Source: an uncultured Granulosicoccaceae bacterium
Lineage (GTDB): Bacteria > Pseudomonadota > Gammaproteobacteria > Granulosicoccales > Granulosicoccaceae
DNA: 64,000 nt
Assembly: GCA_938005265.1 (NCBI GenBank)
Contig: CALLOA010000098.1
Coordinates: 1 to 64,000, forward strand
Reading direction: 5' to 3'
Below are positions 36,779 to 44,944 of the stretch, one piece after another. The translations under genes and the position numbers were made by a program. The number at the start of each line of letters is the position of its first letter. Position 1 is the stretch's first letter. Below the pieces are notes generated by a model that had not been told where the DNA came from, made no database searches, and saw nothing but the letters and a program-made list of their open reading frames with translations.

Positions 36779-37489
36779 ATGCTGATACACGTTTTTTTGT
36801 GCACGAGAATAATGCTTAGGCCGATACATCCGCGACAACAGATGATCTATCGATTGCGATTGGGCTGGGTATCTTTGCGCTTTGTTAAGGTTGAAAATAA
36901 TGCTGTTTCTGCATTTCGGTGTTCAGCATCAGTAATTTATTTTTTATTGGCTACACTGTTTCTTTCCCAAATGGCGCAAGCTCAATCGACAGCTGAGGAT
37001 GCTTATATACCAAATCTGGTCAACGTTGATATCCACAATCTGATTGAAACCGTCTCTCAGCGAACGGGAAAAAATTTTATTGTTGAGCCCAGAGTTAATG
37101 CCAAGGTAACTGTCGTTTCGTCAGAATCAATGGATGCGGAAGAGCTGTATGACTTGTTTCTGTCGATACTGGATGTTCATGGATTTGCTGCTGTTCCCGC
37201 AGGTGGGTTTATCAAGATCGTGCCTGCCGCGATTGGTGTGCAGAGTGCGGTTCCTGTTTTGCGCGAACGGGGTGTTGCACGGGGTATTGCGAGTGATGAA
37301 TTGGTTACCGAGATTATCCCTGTTAAACATGTGCCTGTGCAGCAATTAGTGGATGCCTTGAGGGCGCTACTACCGGCGACCTCCAGCATCAATGCCGAAA
37401 CACATTCCAATACCCTGGTGTTGACTGGCCGTGCTGCCAATATCGCGCGATTGGTTGAGATTGTCCAGTCGCTGGATAGTCTGAATTGA
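36779..37489 (+). CDS. Stand-alone secretin N-terminal (GspD N0-N1-like) fragment
   Basis: A 236-residue exported protein. A long basic N-terminus precedes the signal segment VIYFLLATLFLSQMAQAQS, so the real start may be at 36812 or 36842. The mature part matches the N0 domain of type II secretion secretins (VDIHNLIETVSQRTGKNFIV, then VVSSESMDAEELYDLFLSIL) and the first N1 repeat (EIIPVKHVPVQQLVDALRAL, NTLVLTGRAANIARLV). It ends where the second N1 domain should begin: the remaining N domains, the secretin barrel and the S domain are missing, and no Gsp genes are nearby. It is either a decayed remnant or a functional free periplasmic domain. Confidence 0.8.
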   Translation: MLIHVFLCTRIMLRPIHPRQQMIYRLRLGWVSLRFVKVENNAVSAFRCSASVIYFLLATLFLSQMAQAQSTAEDAYIPNLVNVDIHNLIETVSQRTGKNFIVEPRVNAKVTVVSSESMDAEELYDLFLSILDVHGFAAVPAGGFIKIVPAAIGVQSAVPVLRERGVARGIASDELVTEIIPVKHVPVQQLVDALRALLPATSSINAETHSNTLVLTGRAANIARLVEIVQSLDSLN

Positions 37490-37497
37490 GCTAGCAA

Positions 37498-38328
37498 TTA
37501 ACGATTGCGAGGGTAAATTTCCGGAAATTCATCGGCATTCATGGGGCCGCCTGCCTGTAACCGTTTTTCCAGCCCGGGGAAGGGTGGTGACATCTCGCCG
37601 CTTCTTATAGCGTATACCGCATCATCGCCCAATAACCTGGCGGAAAACGCACGGCGCCTGTGTGCGGATAAATTTTCAGGTGCCCCGTGAACTGTCATAA
37701 AGTGAAATGCGATCGCATCGCCGGGTTGGAGATCCCAGCTGAGGATGTCATAGTCGTCACGATTGGCGTCTATGTCAGGTAATTGTTCATGGTTTTCGCC
37801 CGGGCGATCATAGGATACACCTGAAAATTTCGTCGGCAGGAACGATCGATTCCAGCGATGCGAGCCTGAGATGAATTCTGCACACACAGACTTGTCTACG
37901 GGGTCCAGTGGTATCCACAAGCTGCACAGTTTGGTTCCATCCACACAATAGTAGGGCTGGTCATGATGCCAAGGGGTTTTGCGGGCGGTTCCGGGTTCTT
38001 TAACCAGCACATGTTCGTGAAAAATTCGCACACTGTCTGAGTCAACCAGCTGGGATACTATTTCTCCGGCGGCAGAATCAAAGAAAAACTTTCTGTAGGG
38101 ATCGATACGCTGCCAATTACAGTAGTCGCCAAAAAAGCGGCCCTGTTCACCTTCTGTTGTATAGACCTTGCCAAATTCACCGGGTTCGGCCAAATTCTGT
38201 TCGACCCCGCGCCGTAACGTGTCCACCCAATCGGCAAACACCCCGCGCAGTACCACCGCACCATTGCGATTGAATTCGTCTATGGATTCGGTAGACAGTT
38301 TGTTACCGGGATTGCCTTCTGTGATCAT
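37498..38328 (-). CDS. Phytanoyl-CoA dioxygenase-family (PhyH) oxygenase
   Basis: A 276-residue Fe(II)/2-oxoglutarate-dependent oxygenase. The metal site is intact: H121-x-D123 in PWHHDQPYY and the distal H214 in MTVHGAPEN, with an Arg cluster (R224-226) that can bind 2-oxoglutarate. The family includes ectoine, aliphatic and aromatic hydroxylases; the substrate here cannot be read. It is convergent with the secretin fragment (8-base gap). Confidence 0.85.
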   Translation of the reverse strand: MITEGNPGNKLSTESIDEFNRNGAVVLRGVFADWVDTLRRGVEQNLAEPGEFGKVYTTEGEQGRFFGDYCNWQRIDPYRKFFFDSAAGEIVSQLVDSDSVRIFHEHVLVKEPGTARKTPWHHDQPYYCVDGTKLCSLWIPLDPVDKSVCAEFISGSHRWNRSFLPTKFSGVSYDRPGENHEQLPDIDANRDDYDILSWDLQPGDAIAFHFMTVHGAPENLSAHRRRAFSARLLGDDAVYAIRSGEMSPPFPGLEKRLQAGGPMNADEFPEIYPRNR

Positions 38329-38705
38329 GGCCTACTCCTGTCTGATTGGTGGTGTTGTAAGCACCAGGTTAGTGTGTATTCTACAAATTGCGGCATTGGG
38401 TTATGAATGCCCGCTTATCTGATGAATTCGGCAAGTGTTTAGCTATGTACGGCATTCTATGGAATACGACATAGAAAATAAATTGGGTGCGATGCTTGTT
38501 TTTCCTGATAGCCTGAACCATATGGTGCCTCAGAGCGAAAACAAGGCGAAGCGTTATACAGCATTATACGGTTGGAATAACTGTTCATGGTTACCACGCC
38601 CTTGATAAAACCCTGATACAGGGTGTTGCAGATAATAACGAGTATCAGGAAACAATATTCCTTAATAGCCCTGACTAAACGGTTGGCCCTGACTAACAGG
38701 TGCGC
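38329..38705. other. 377-bp intergenic region with small repeats
   Basis: Contains a perfect hairpin ACCCTG-ATA-CAGGGT (38610-38624) and a tandem imperfect 18-bp duplication (38668-38685 and 38686-38703, GCCCTGACTAAACGGTTG and GCCCTGACTAACAGGTGC) abutting the end of the next gene. No gene seen. Confidence 0.55.
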
Positions 38706-39404
38706 TTAAACTTCGTTGGTTTTGTTGCTATCTGCAATCATTACAGCGCAGTCCAGTTCGGCTTGCAAGCTTTCTCTAATTCGTTCGATCGGCCATGATT
38801 TCTTGATAATGATTGTGTTATCTCTGGATTCAATGGATGCAAGCTGTGTATCCATTAAAAATTCCCTGATAGTGTTAGTGATCAATGGAATAACTTTGTC
38901 GGTTTCCTCGGTCATTAGCAAGTAACGTTTTTCAATCTCTTCGTCAGATTTTAAATCAACTCCGGGATCGTCAAGCATTTGCATGACAGTATTCGGGTTG
39001 GTTTTTTCCAGCAATGAAAATTCCGGTAAGTCATGTTCGCTTTTTAGAATGGTGGCTGACCAGCGCGACTGCAGTTGTCTTCTTTTTATCTTGCTGAAAG
39101 CGAACAGGCTTTTTCTTTGTAGGTGGCATTTGGCTTTTTCGACCTTGTACATGCGGTATTCGGTTGTGTACAGGTGGTTGGTGGCCAGATCTTTTAGAAT
39201 TTCGGAATTGGCATAGGCTTCAAATCGCGACTTCCCAGCATCAGAAAATCCGTTTTCGCGGAAGAACTTTCTGCTAAGAAAAGGCATGGCAATCATGTTG
39301 GCAATACCAAAGAACAGGAATGCAGCTACGAAAACCGCAATCAAAATTTCAGCATTACCCATCGAAATCGTGTCTTGTGAGAGTTGAACAGGAGTCGCTA
39401 GCAA
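38706..39404 (-). CDS. Membrane-anchored hypothetical protein
   Basis: A 232-residue protein with one N-terminal membrane segment (about 16-42, AEILIAVFVAAFLFFGIANMIAMPF) and a charged cytoplasmic domain of about 185 residues rich in Lys/Glu/Arg and helical. An in-frame ATG 14 codons later would still keep the segment. I recognise no family. It is divergent from the ABC exporter genes. Confidence 0.6.
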   Translation of the reverse strand: MLATPVQLSQDTISMGNAEILIAVFVAAFLFFGIANMIAMPFLSRKFFRENGFSDAGKSRFEAYANSEILKDLATNHLYTTEYRMYKVEKAKCHLQRKSLFAFSKIKRRQLQSRWSATILKSEHDLPEFSLLEKTNPNTVMQMLDDPGVDLKSDEEIEKRYLLMTEETDKVIPLITNTIREFLMDTQLASIESRDNTIIIKKSWPIERIRESLQAELDCAVMIADSNKTNEV

Positions 39405-39550
39405 GCGGATGTCTGAATGGTGATTGTACCGTAACTTGCCTGCCTGTTACCGTATACCTTTTGCAGACTGAATGGTGCTGTGAAATCGATTAGAATAGGG
39501 TTGCTGGCATACAAATCTGTTTGCCTTGTCTTTGCTGGAGCCTCTGCACC

Positions 39551-40228
39551 ATGATCGTGCTTGAAAGTGTCAACCTTGCCTACACTGCAGGTGAGACTTC
39601 CGTGTCTGTGTTGAACAATGCTTCTCTTGATGTGGCACAAGGTGAAAGTGTTGCCATTGTGGGGCCTTCAGGGTCTGGAAAGACATCGTTGCTATTGGTG
39701 TTGACGGGCCTTGAAACCCCTGATAGTGGTTCGGTTGTATTTGATGGTGCTGAACTTCACACCTTGTCGAACGATCAACGGGCAGATATCCGTCGTCAAT
39801 CTATCGGTATTGTTTTTCAGGGCTTTCATCTTATCCAGAGCCTTAGCGCTTGTGAGAACGTAGCCTTGCCTCTGGATATTGCTGGTGTCAGCGGTGCGCG
39901 TGATAAAGCTGCCGAGCTTCTGCATCGTGTCGGGCTGGGTCATCGACTGGATCATTACCCGAATGCGATGTCTGGCGGTGAACGGCAACGTGTGGCAATT
40001 GCGCGGGCGCTAATTCATCAGCCTGCTTTGATCGTGGCGGATGAGCCGACTGGTAACCTGGATAACGAAACAGGAGCGGCGGTTGCTGATCTCTTGTTTG
40101 AATTGAACAATGAGAATAATGCCACCTTGTTGTTAGTCACGCATGACCCTTCGCTGGCTGCGCGATGCCAGCGACAGATTCAATTGCATCAGGGAGGTTT
40201 GCAGCCCTTCGTGCCTGTTGTCAACTAA
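39551..40228 (+). CDS. ABC transporter ATPase, LolD/YbbA type
   Basis: A 225-residue ABC ATPase from the ATG at 39551. Walker A GPSGSGKTS, Q-loop QGFHLIQSL, signature MSGGERQRVAIARAL and Walker B LIVADEPTGNLDN are all intact; the TGNLD variant is typical of the MacB/LolD/YbbA exporters. The permease gene starts 39 bases later, so they form one operon. The YbbA/YbbP system is the closest counterpart by gene order. Confidence 0.9.
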   Translation: MIVLESVNLAYTAGETSVSVLNNASLDVAQGESVAIVGPSGSGKTSLLLVLTGLETPDSGSVVFDGAELHTLSNDQRADIRRQSIGIVFQGFHLIQSLSACENVALPLDIAGVSGARDKAAELLHRVGLGHRLDHYPNAMSGGERQRVAIARALIHQPALIVADEPTGNLDNETGAAVADLLFELNNENNATLLLVTHDPSLAARCQRQIQLHQGGLQPFVPVVN

Positions 40229-40267
40229 TCCCTTTATACAGACTGGATAATACCGAGACTACTAACC

Positions 40268-42856
40268 TTGATTGCATTTTTATGGCGTGATTTTCTAGGC
40301 AACCGCGGGTCCCGTGCGCTACATCTGTTGGCTGCCAGTCTGTTTCTGGGTGTGTTACTGATTGCTGCCTGTACTGGTTTGCTGGCGCTTATTCGGGACG
40401 GCATTGCCAATGAAGAACGACAGTTATTTGGTGGCGATGTTGAATTTGATGTGCGGGAGCCACTGCAGCCGGAAGTACTGGATTGGCTGGATGGCCAGGG
40501 TACTGTGTCGCGACTGGTCGAGATGCGCACGATGCTGGGTACAGAAAATAGTGACTTTACCGTTGTTGAGTTACTCAGTGTTGATGCTAATTATCCATTG
40601 TACGGGACGGTGCAGTTTGAACCAGCGATGTCATTGCAGGAGGCGACCGAGGATTTTGGTGCTGCGATTGATCCTGCACTTGCCAATGATCTGGGATTGG
40701 CCAAAGGCGACGCAGTTACATTGGGTAATGCCACGGTGACGGTGCGCGCGATTGTACAAAACCAGCCTGATCGTGCTTTTAGTGCTGATGTTCGTGGGCC
40801 GCCAGTGCTGGTGTCTCAGGAAACCCTGGATGCTACCGGCTTGGTGACTCCCATGAGTCTGGTCGAATATGAATATCGATTGCGGCTTGAAGGTCCCGGT
40901 ATTGAGCCCGGCAGCAGGGTATATGGCGATACGGGTAGATTCATCGATGACTGGCGCAACGCCTTTCCCGATAATACGGCGGAACTCACCACTGTTGAAC
41001 AGCGTAATGACCGCGTATCAGATCGATTGAATGAAGTAGCAGCTGTAGTGCTACTGATTGCCGTAGCCACATTGCTGGTCGGTGGCCTGGGAGTTGCCAA
41101 TGGTGTTGCAGCATGGCTGCATTCCAGGCGTGAAGATCTCGCCACACTGTCAGCTATCGGTGCACGTGACGGCTGGCGTAGTCGAGTCATCGTTATTGAA
41201 GTGTTATTGGTAGCAGCCATAACCAGTTCGGTGGCAGCAATCCTGGGTGCTTTGGTTGCCTATGTCGTTTCCCGAAGTCTGTCTGGTGGGTTGCCAGTGT
41301 CAACGTCACCGCTGTTGTTGATGCCACCGGCACTAATCTCTATCGCTTTTGGTACGCTTGCCGCATTGGCGTTTGCCGCGCCCAATCTCGCCAGAAGTCT
41401 TGCTACATCGCCAGCTCGACTGCTGCGGGGTGACACAGATAACGATATAAGAGCGGCATTGTCTACACGCGCCCGAATTGTCTGCGTGGTACTTGCTGTT
41501 TGTGCGGCATTGGCTTTGGTCGCCTTGCTGCCGGATCGAGTTATCGGTTTGGGGTTTGTTGTTTCCATGCTGTTGCTCTATGTGGCATTGTCGGTATTGG
41601 TTGTGCTGATTCGTAAAGCTGCAAAACGCATCGTGCGGTCGGGTAGAATTGACGGACAATTTGCATCGCGACGTGCACTGGCCGGGTTGAATCAACCGGG
41701 GTCACCTTTGCGACCCTTATTACTTTCATTGGGTATTGCAACAACGCTACTGGTTGCAGCCACCATCGTCATCGTTGCCATGTTGAGGTTGCTGGGTGAT
41801 ACGGTGCCGGCGCGTGCACCGGCACTCGCCTTTTACGATATTCAGTCTCCGGATATCGCAGCATTTGAAGAAACGGTGGCCAATGCTCCCGGTGTAACTG
41901 ATGTGCAAACTGTGCCGTTAGTGCTTGGACGGTTGACTGCCGTTAATGGTGAGCCTTTGCTCGAGCGTAGTGAGGCATCTGAAGCGCTGGAAGCTAATGA
42001 TGAACACAAGCTGGGTTACCGTGTTGAGCGTGTTGACAATGTGCGGGCTACATCGGGCGAATTGTGGTCGTCTGATTATGCGGGGCCACCATTGGTTGCA
42101 ATGGAAGACCGTGAAGCAGGCCAAATCGGTGTGGAAGTAGGGGATCGCTTGAGTTTTACGATTTCCGGGGAAACGCTGGACGCCAGGCTGGTTGCCATTT
42201 ATGCGCAAGGTAATTTTGAAACCCGGTTCTGGTTTGAGGCCTTGTTCAGTCCCGGCGTGCTGGATCGATTTATTACGCGGTATGTCGGGGTGGCTTACCA
42301 GGATAAACAATCTGCAGAAGCCTCAGCCGGCTCCAACGCAACTGAATCAATGACCAATACAATTGATATTGCCGCGGCTAACGCGATCGCCAATGATTTT
42401 CCAGCTGTTGTTACTATCCGTACGGCACGCGGGCTGGCGTCTGCCCGGCGCATCCTGAATGCCGCAGCTCTGGCGGTTACGATCGTAGCTGTCACCAGTC
42501 TTCTGGCGAGTCTGCTGGTGCTGGCCAGTGTGGTTGCGGCAAACAGGCAAAGACAATTGCGTGAAGCCGCAATCCTGCACGCCATTGGCAGTCGTCATCA
42601 CAGCCTGATGCATGCGCTGGGAATTGAGTACCTTTTGTTGGGTAGTGTTGTTGCTTTGTTCGCTGGTATTGTCGGAGGCTTGCTGGGAACGCTGGTTGCT
42701 ACAACCTGGCTCGAGTTGCCGGTTGGGCCGGTAACCTGGTTGTCCGGGTGGGGAGTGGCTTTTGCCATTGTTCTTCTCTGTCTGGGAGCAGGCGCAATAT
42801 GGGTATCGCGTTCCCTTTCCGCATCTCCGGCAAAGTTGCTGCGAGATTTAGCTTGA
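40268..42856 (+). CDS. ABC permease with FtsX domains, YbbP-like
   Basis: An 862-residue inner-membrane protein from a TTG start. It has an N-terminal hydrophobic segment, an extracytoplasmic domain, an FtsX-type membrane core around 250-390, four more central segments, a second extracytoplasmic domain (about 520-700) and a final FtsX core (about 720-860). This double-FtsX layout is that of the YbbP family, possibly exporting lipids or other amphiphiles. It uses the ATPase encoded 39 bases upstream. Confidence 0.88.
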   Translation: MIAFLWRDFLGNRGSRALHLLAASLFLGVLLIAACTGLLALIRDGIANEERQLFGGDVEFDVREPLQPEVLDWLDGQGTVSRLVEMRTMLGTENSDFTVVELLSVDANYPLYGTVQFEPAMSLQEATEDFGAAIDPALANDLGLAKGDAVTLGNATVTVRAIVQNQPDRAFSADVRGPPVLVSQETLDATGLVTPMSLVEYEYRLRLEGPGIEPGSRVYGDTGRFIDDWRNAFPDNTAELTTVEQRNDRVSDRLNEVAAVVLLIAVATLLVGGLGVANGVAAWLHSRREDLATLSAIGARDGWRSRVIVIEVLLVAAITSSVAAILGALVAYVVSRSLSGGLPVSTSPLLLMPPALISIAFGTLAALAFAAPNLARSLATSPARLLRGDTDNDIRAALSTRARIVCVVLAVCAALALVALLPDRVIGLGFVVSMLLLYVALSVLVVLIRKAAKRIVRSGRIDGQFASRRALAGLNQPGSPLRPLLLSLGIATTLLVAATIVIVAMLRLLGDTVPARAPALAFYDIQSPDIAAFEETVANAPGVTDVQTVPLVLGRLTAVNGEPLLERSEASEALEANDEHKLGYRVERVDNVRATSGELWSSDYAGPPLVAMEDREAGQIGVEVGDRLSFTISGETLDARLVAIYAQGNFETRFWFEALFSPGVLDRFITRYVGVAYQDKQSAEASAGSNATESMTNTIDIAAANAIANDFPAVVTIRTARGLASARRILNAAALAVTIVAVTSLLASLLVLASVVAANRQRQLREAAILHAIGSRHHSLMHALGIEYLLLGSVVALFAGIVGGLLGTLVATTWLELPVGPVTWLSGWGVAFAIVLLCLGAGAIWVSRSLSASPAKLLRDLA

Positions 42857-42861
42857 ATGCC

Positions 42862-43143
42862 GTGCAAGTCGCTGTCACCCGCTCTCTGATGGTAAGGGGT
42901 GAATTCAGCGCGACACAATTCTGCGACTGGATTGTGCACAGGGCAAATGTGCTGTCGCTGTCTGGTTGCGTATCCAGCCCATGTGAAGGGCTGCTGGAGA
43001 TTCGTATGACAGGTAACCCTGTCCTGCTTGAAGCCATGGAAACAGCCTGCAGCCTTGGGCCACTTGATGCTCAGGTCGAATCTATTGAGGTGCTTAAGCA
43101 TGAGGTGGTTGATACAGAGCAGGGCTTTTATCAATGCAGCTAG
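42862..43143 (+). CDS. Acylphosphatase-like protein lacking catalytic residues
   Basis: About 93 residues from a GTG 6 bases after the permease stop; the frame is also open upstream (ATG at 42799, inside the permease gene). The pattern TRSLMVRGEFSATQFCDWIV, LSLSGCVSSPCEGLLEIRMTG and CSLGPLDAQVESIEV follows the acylphosphatase fold, but the catalytic Arg of the GFR motif and the Asn of the GWVRN motif are replaced (TQFC and GCVSS). If expressed, it is a non-catalytic member or a decaying gene. It is not obviously linked to either neighbour. Confidence 0.55.
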   Translation: MQVAVTRSLMVRGEFSATQFCDWIVHRANVLSLSGCVSSPCEGLLEIRMTGNPVLLEAMETACSLGPLDAQVESIEVLKHEVVDTEQGFYQCS

Positions 43144-43180
43144 CACGACCAATAGCTTTGCAGCCGCAGCCCGGAGTGTT

Positions 43181-43230
43181 TCCCCATCGATCGGCATCGA
43201 TCCCCATCGAACCCCGTCGATCCACATCGA
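43181..43230. repeat. Five tandem 10-bp repeats upstream of the Rieske gene
   Basis: Five adjacent decamers (CCCCATCGAT, CGGCATCGAT, CCCCATCGAA, CCCCGTCGAT, CCACATCGAC) with consensus CCCCATCGAT, one DNA turn each. They lie 55 bp before the Rieske start codon at 43285, so they could bind a regulator on one face of the helix. Confidence 0.9.
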
Positions 43231-43284
43231 CAAAGTACGCGATTCATCGGATACTGAAACTTTAAAACAACGGCCTGTTTGATA

Positions 43285-43992
43285 ATGACTACCACGCCTG
43301 TCGCACTTGCGAGAGATTTGCCCGTACAGCGAGTTATGAGAGCGCAGGTCGATGGTTGCGATCTGGCCATCTGGCGTGGAATATCCGGGCAAGTGCAGGC
43401 TTGGGAAAATCGCTGTCCTCACCGCGGTATGCGGCTGTCCTATGGCTTTGTCAGGCAAGACAGTCTGGCCTGCGCCTACCACGGTTGGCATTACAACTGT
43501 GAAGCGGTTTGCCACTATATACCGGCTCACCCCGAGCTACAGCCCCCTGCCAGTATAAAACCGGTCACCTACAGTGTTGTCGAGCATCAGGGGGTGCTGT
43601 GGGTCAATACCAGAAATGAAGCCGAGGTGCCGGAATTTCCAGAAGACAGCATTGGCATCCGGAGCATTACCTTTGATTGTCCCTTATCCGTTGCGTTCGA
43701 AGCCTGTCTTGCTGCACAACTCAGTGATGAAGCGGGGTTGAGTCTGTCGCCGCGTCAGCTTGGTGATGCTCCACTAATTCTTTCGTTTGGCAATCAACAG
43801 CAGGCTGATTCTGTTTTGCTACTTTTTCAGCCTTCGGATCTTGCAAACGTTGTTATCCATGTGCTTGCACATCATTCGTACTCTGTTGACGGTCGAATTG
43901 GCATTTCGCAATGGTGTGAGTCAGTTCGACGGCAGGCTGAACTGAATCATGAGGTAGCAATGAATGCCGGGATGGAGTGCACACATGAATAA
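43285..43992 (+). CDS. Stand-alone Rieske [2Fe-2S] protein
   Basis: A 235-residue protein. Residues about 10-110 are a Rieske domain of the ring-hydroxylating-oxygenase type, with intact ligands C44-x-H46 (RCPHRG) and C63-x2-H66 (CAYHGWH). The C-terminal 125 residues resemble no complete catalytic domain and lack iron ligands. The next gene encodes an oxygenase without a Rieske site whose start overlaps this stop by 8 bases, so this protein probably donates electrons to it. The arrangement recalls the extra Rieske domain of NdmD, which serves NdmC in methylxanthine degradation; a reductase domain is missing here. Confidence 0.85.
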   Translation: MTTTPVALARDLPVQRVMRAQVDGCDLAIWRGISGQVQAWENRCPHRGMRLSYGFVRQDSLACAYHGWHYNCEAVCHYIPAHPELQPPASIKPVTYSVVEHQGVLWVNTRNEAEVPEFPEDSIGIRSITFDCPLSVAFEACLAAQLSDEAGLSLSPRQLGDAPLILSFGNQQQADSVLLLFQPSDLANVVIHVLAHHSYSVDGRIGISQWCESVRRQAELNHEVAMNAGMECTHE

Positions 43993-44944
43993 TGGTCTCG
44001 AGTACGCAATGCATGACTGGTACCCGGTTGCAATAGAGGGCGAACTGGAAATCGGGCAATCAAGACAAACACGTTTACTGGGTGAGCAGCTGGAATTGCG
44101 CTGCGATGATAGTGTTTGCGACGCCAGTGTTTGTGACGCCAGTCAGCGTGCTGGCAATACTGGAGACTCTGTTGGCACGATTACTATTTTTTCGAATGGC
44201 CGAAAGTTGCCTGTGCAGCGTGCGTTCAACCATCTCTGGACAACGTTGTCTGAAAAACCGCGTGAGTTGTTTGCTATATCCGAAGCACAGGAACCAGGCA
44301 GGCGCCTGGTGCCTTGTGGCGTTGTCAGGGTAAAGTGTTCGCCATTGCGGGCTGTCGAGAATTTTCTGGATATCGCGCACTTTCCGTTTGTGCATACTGA
44401 TGTGTTGGGGGCGGAACCCCATACTGAAGTTTACAAGTATGACGTTCGTATCGATGATACTGATGATGAAGTGATTGCGAGTAATATCCGTTTTTATCAA
44501 CCGCAGGCATCAAAGTCTTCCTCCGGCGGTATTGAGACACAATACATCTATCGGGTCCCGGCGCCGATGGCAGCTGTGCTTTATAAAACCTGCCCGCCAA
44601 AACCCGAAGCTATGGATGTTATCGCGATTTTTGTACAACCGTTGGATGAAGAGACTTGCAATGTTTGGCCCTGGATGGCTTTGTACGATGATGTCAGTAG
44701 CATGGCCGATCTCATACAGTTTCAACAACTGATATTCCTGCAGGACCGTTCAATTCTGGAAAATCAAATACCTCGTAGACTGCCGCTCGATCCGAAAATG
44801 GAAATTCCAACCCGTGCGGACCTGACATCGGTAGCCTATCGTCGCTGGTTGAAGCGCCACAGCGCCTGGTATGGTGCGCAAATTTCAATTGATTCCCTGC
44901 AAAACCATTCGGAAGGCCCTAATGCTCACGAGTTGGCAGAATGA
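43985..44944 (+). CDS. Rieske-less ring-hydroxylating oxygenase, catalytic subunit (NdmC-like)
   Basis: A 319-residue protein. The N-terminal part has the strand order of a Rieske domain (MHDWYPVAIEG, RLLGEQLEL) but neither CxH nor CxxH. The C-terminal mononuclear-iron domain is intact: N126, D129, H132 and H137 in VENFLDIAHFPFVH, with a candidate carboxylate D244 in FLQDRSILENQ. Such oxygenases demethylate or hydroxylate small heterocycles or aromatic acids. An in-frame 15-bp tandem duplication produces VCDAS twice. It is coupled to the Rieske gene upstream and to the GST gene downstream by ATGA-type overlaps. NdmC-like function is inferred from architecture and neighbours, not from alignment scores. 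Confidence 0.82.
   Translation: MNNGLEYAMHDWYPVAIEGELEIGQSRQTRLLGEQLELRCDDSVCDASVCDASQRAGNTGDSVGTITIFSNGRKLPVQRAFNHLWTTLSEKPRELFAISEAQEPGRRLVPCGVVRVKCSPLRAVENFLDIAHFPFVHTDVLGAEPHTEVYKYDVRIDDTDDEVIASNIRFYQPQASKSSSGGIETQYIYRVPAPMAAVLYKTCPPKPEAMDVIAIFVQPLDEETCNVWPWMALYDDVSSMADLIQFQQLIFLQDRSILENQIPRRLPLDPKMEIPTRADLTSVAYRRWLKRHSAWYGAQISIDSLQNHSEGPNAHELAE
44111..44140 (+). repeat. In-frame tandem 15-bp duplication in the oxygenase gene
   Basis: AGTGTTTGCGACGCC (44111-44125) repeats as AGTGTTTGTGACGCC (44126-44140), one mismatch, encoding VCDAS twice in the position where a Rieske loop would normally be. Confidence 0.9.

Noticed and set aside
43181-43230. Iteron-type replication origin
   Set aside because: Five short repeats without a Rep gene, DnaA boxes or an AT-rich unwinding region; a regulatory or slippage origin is simpler.
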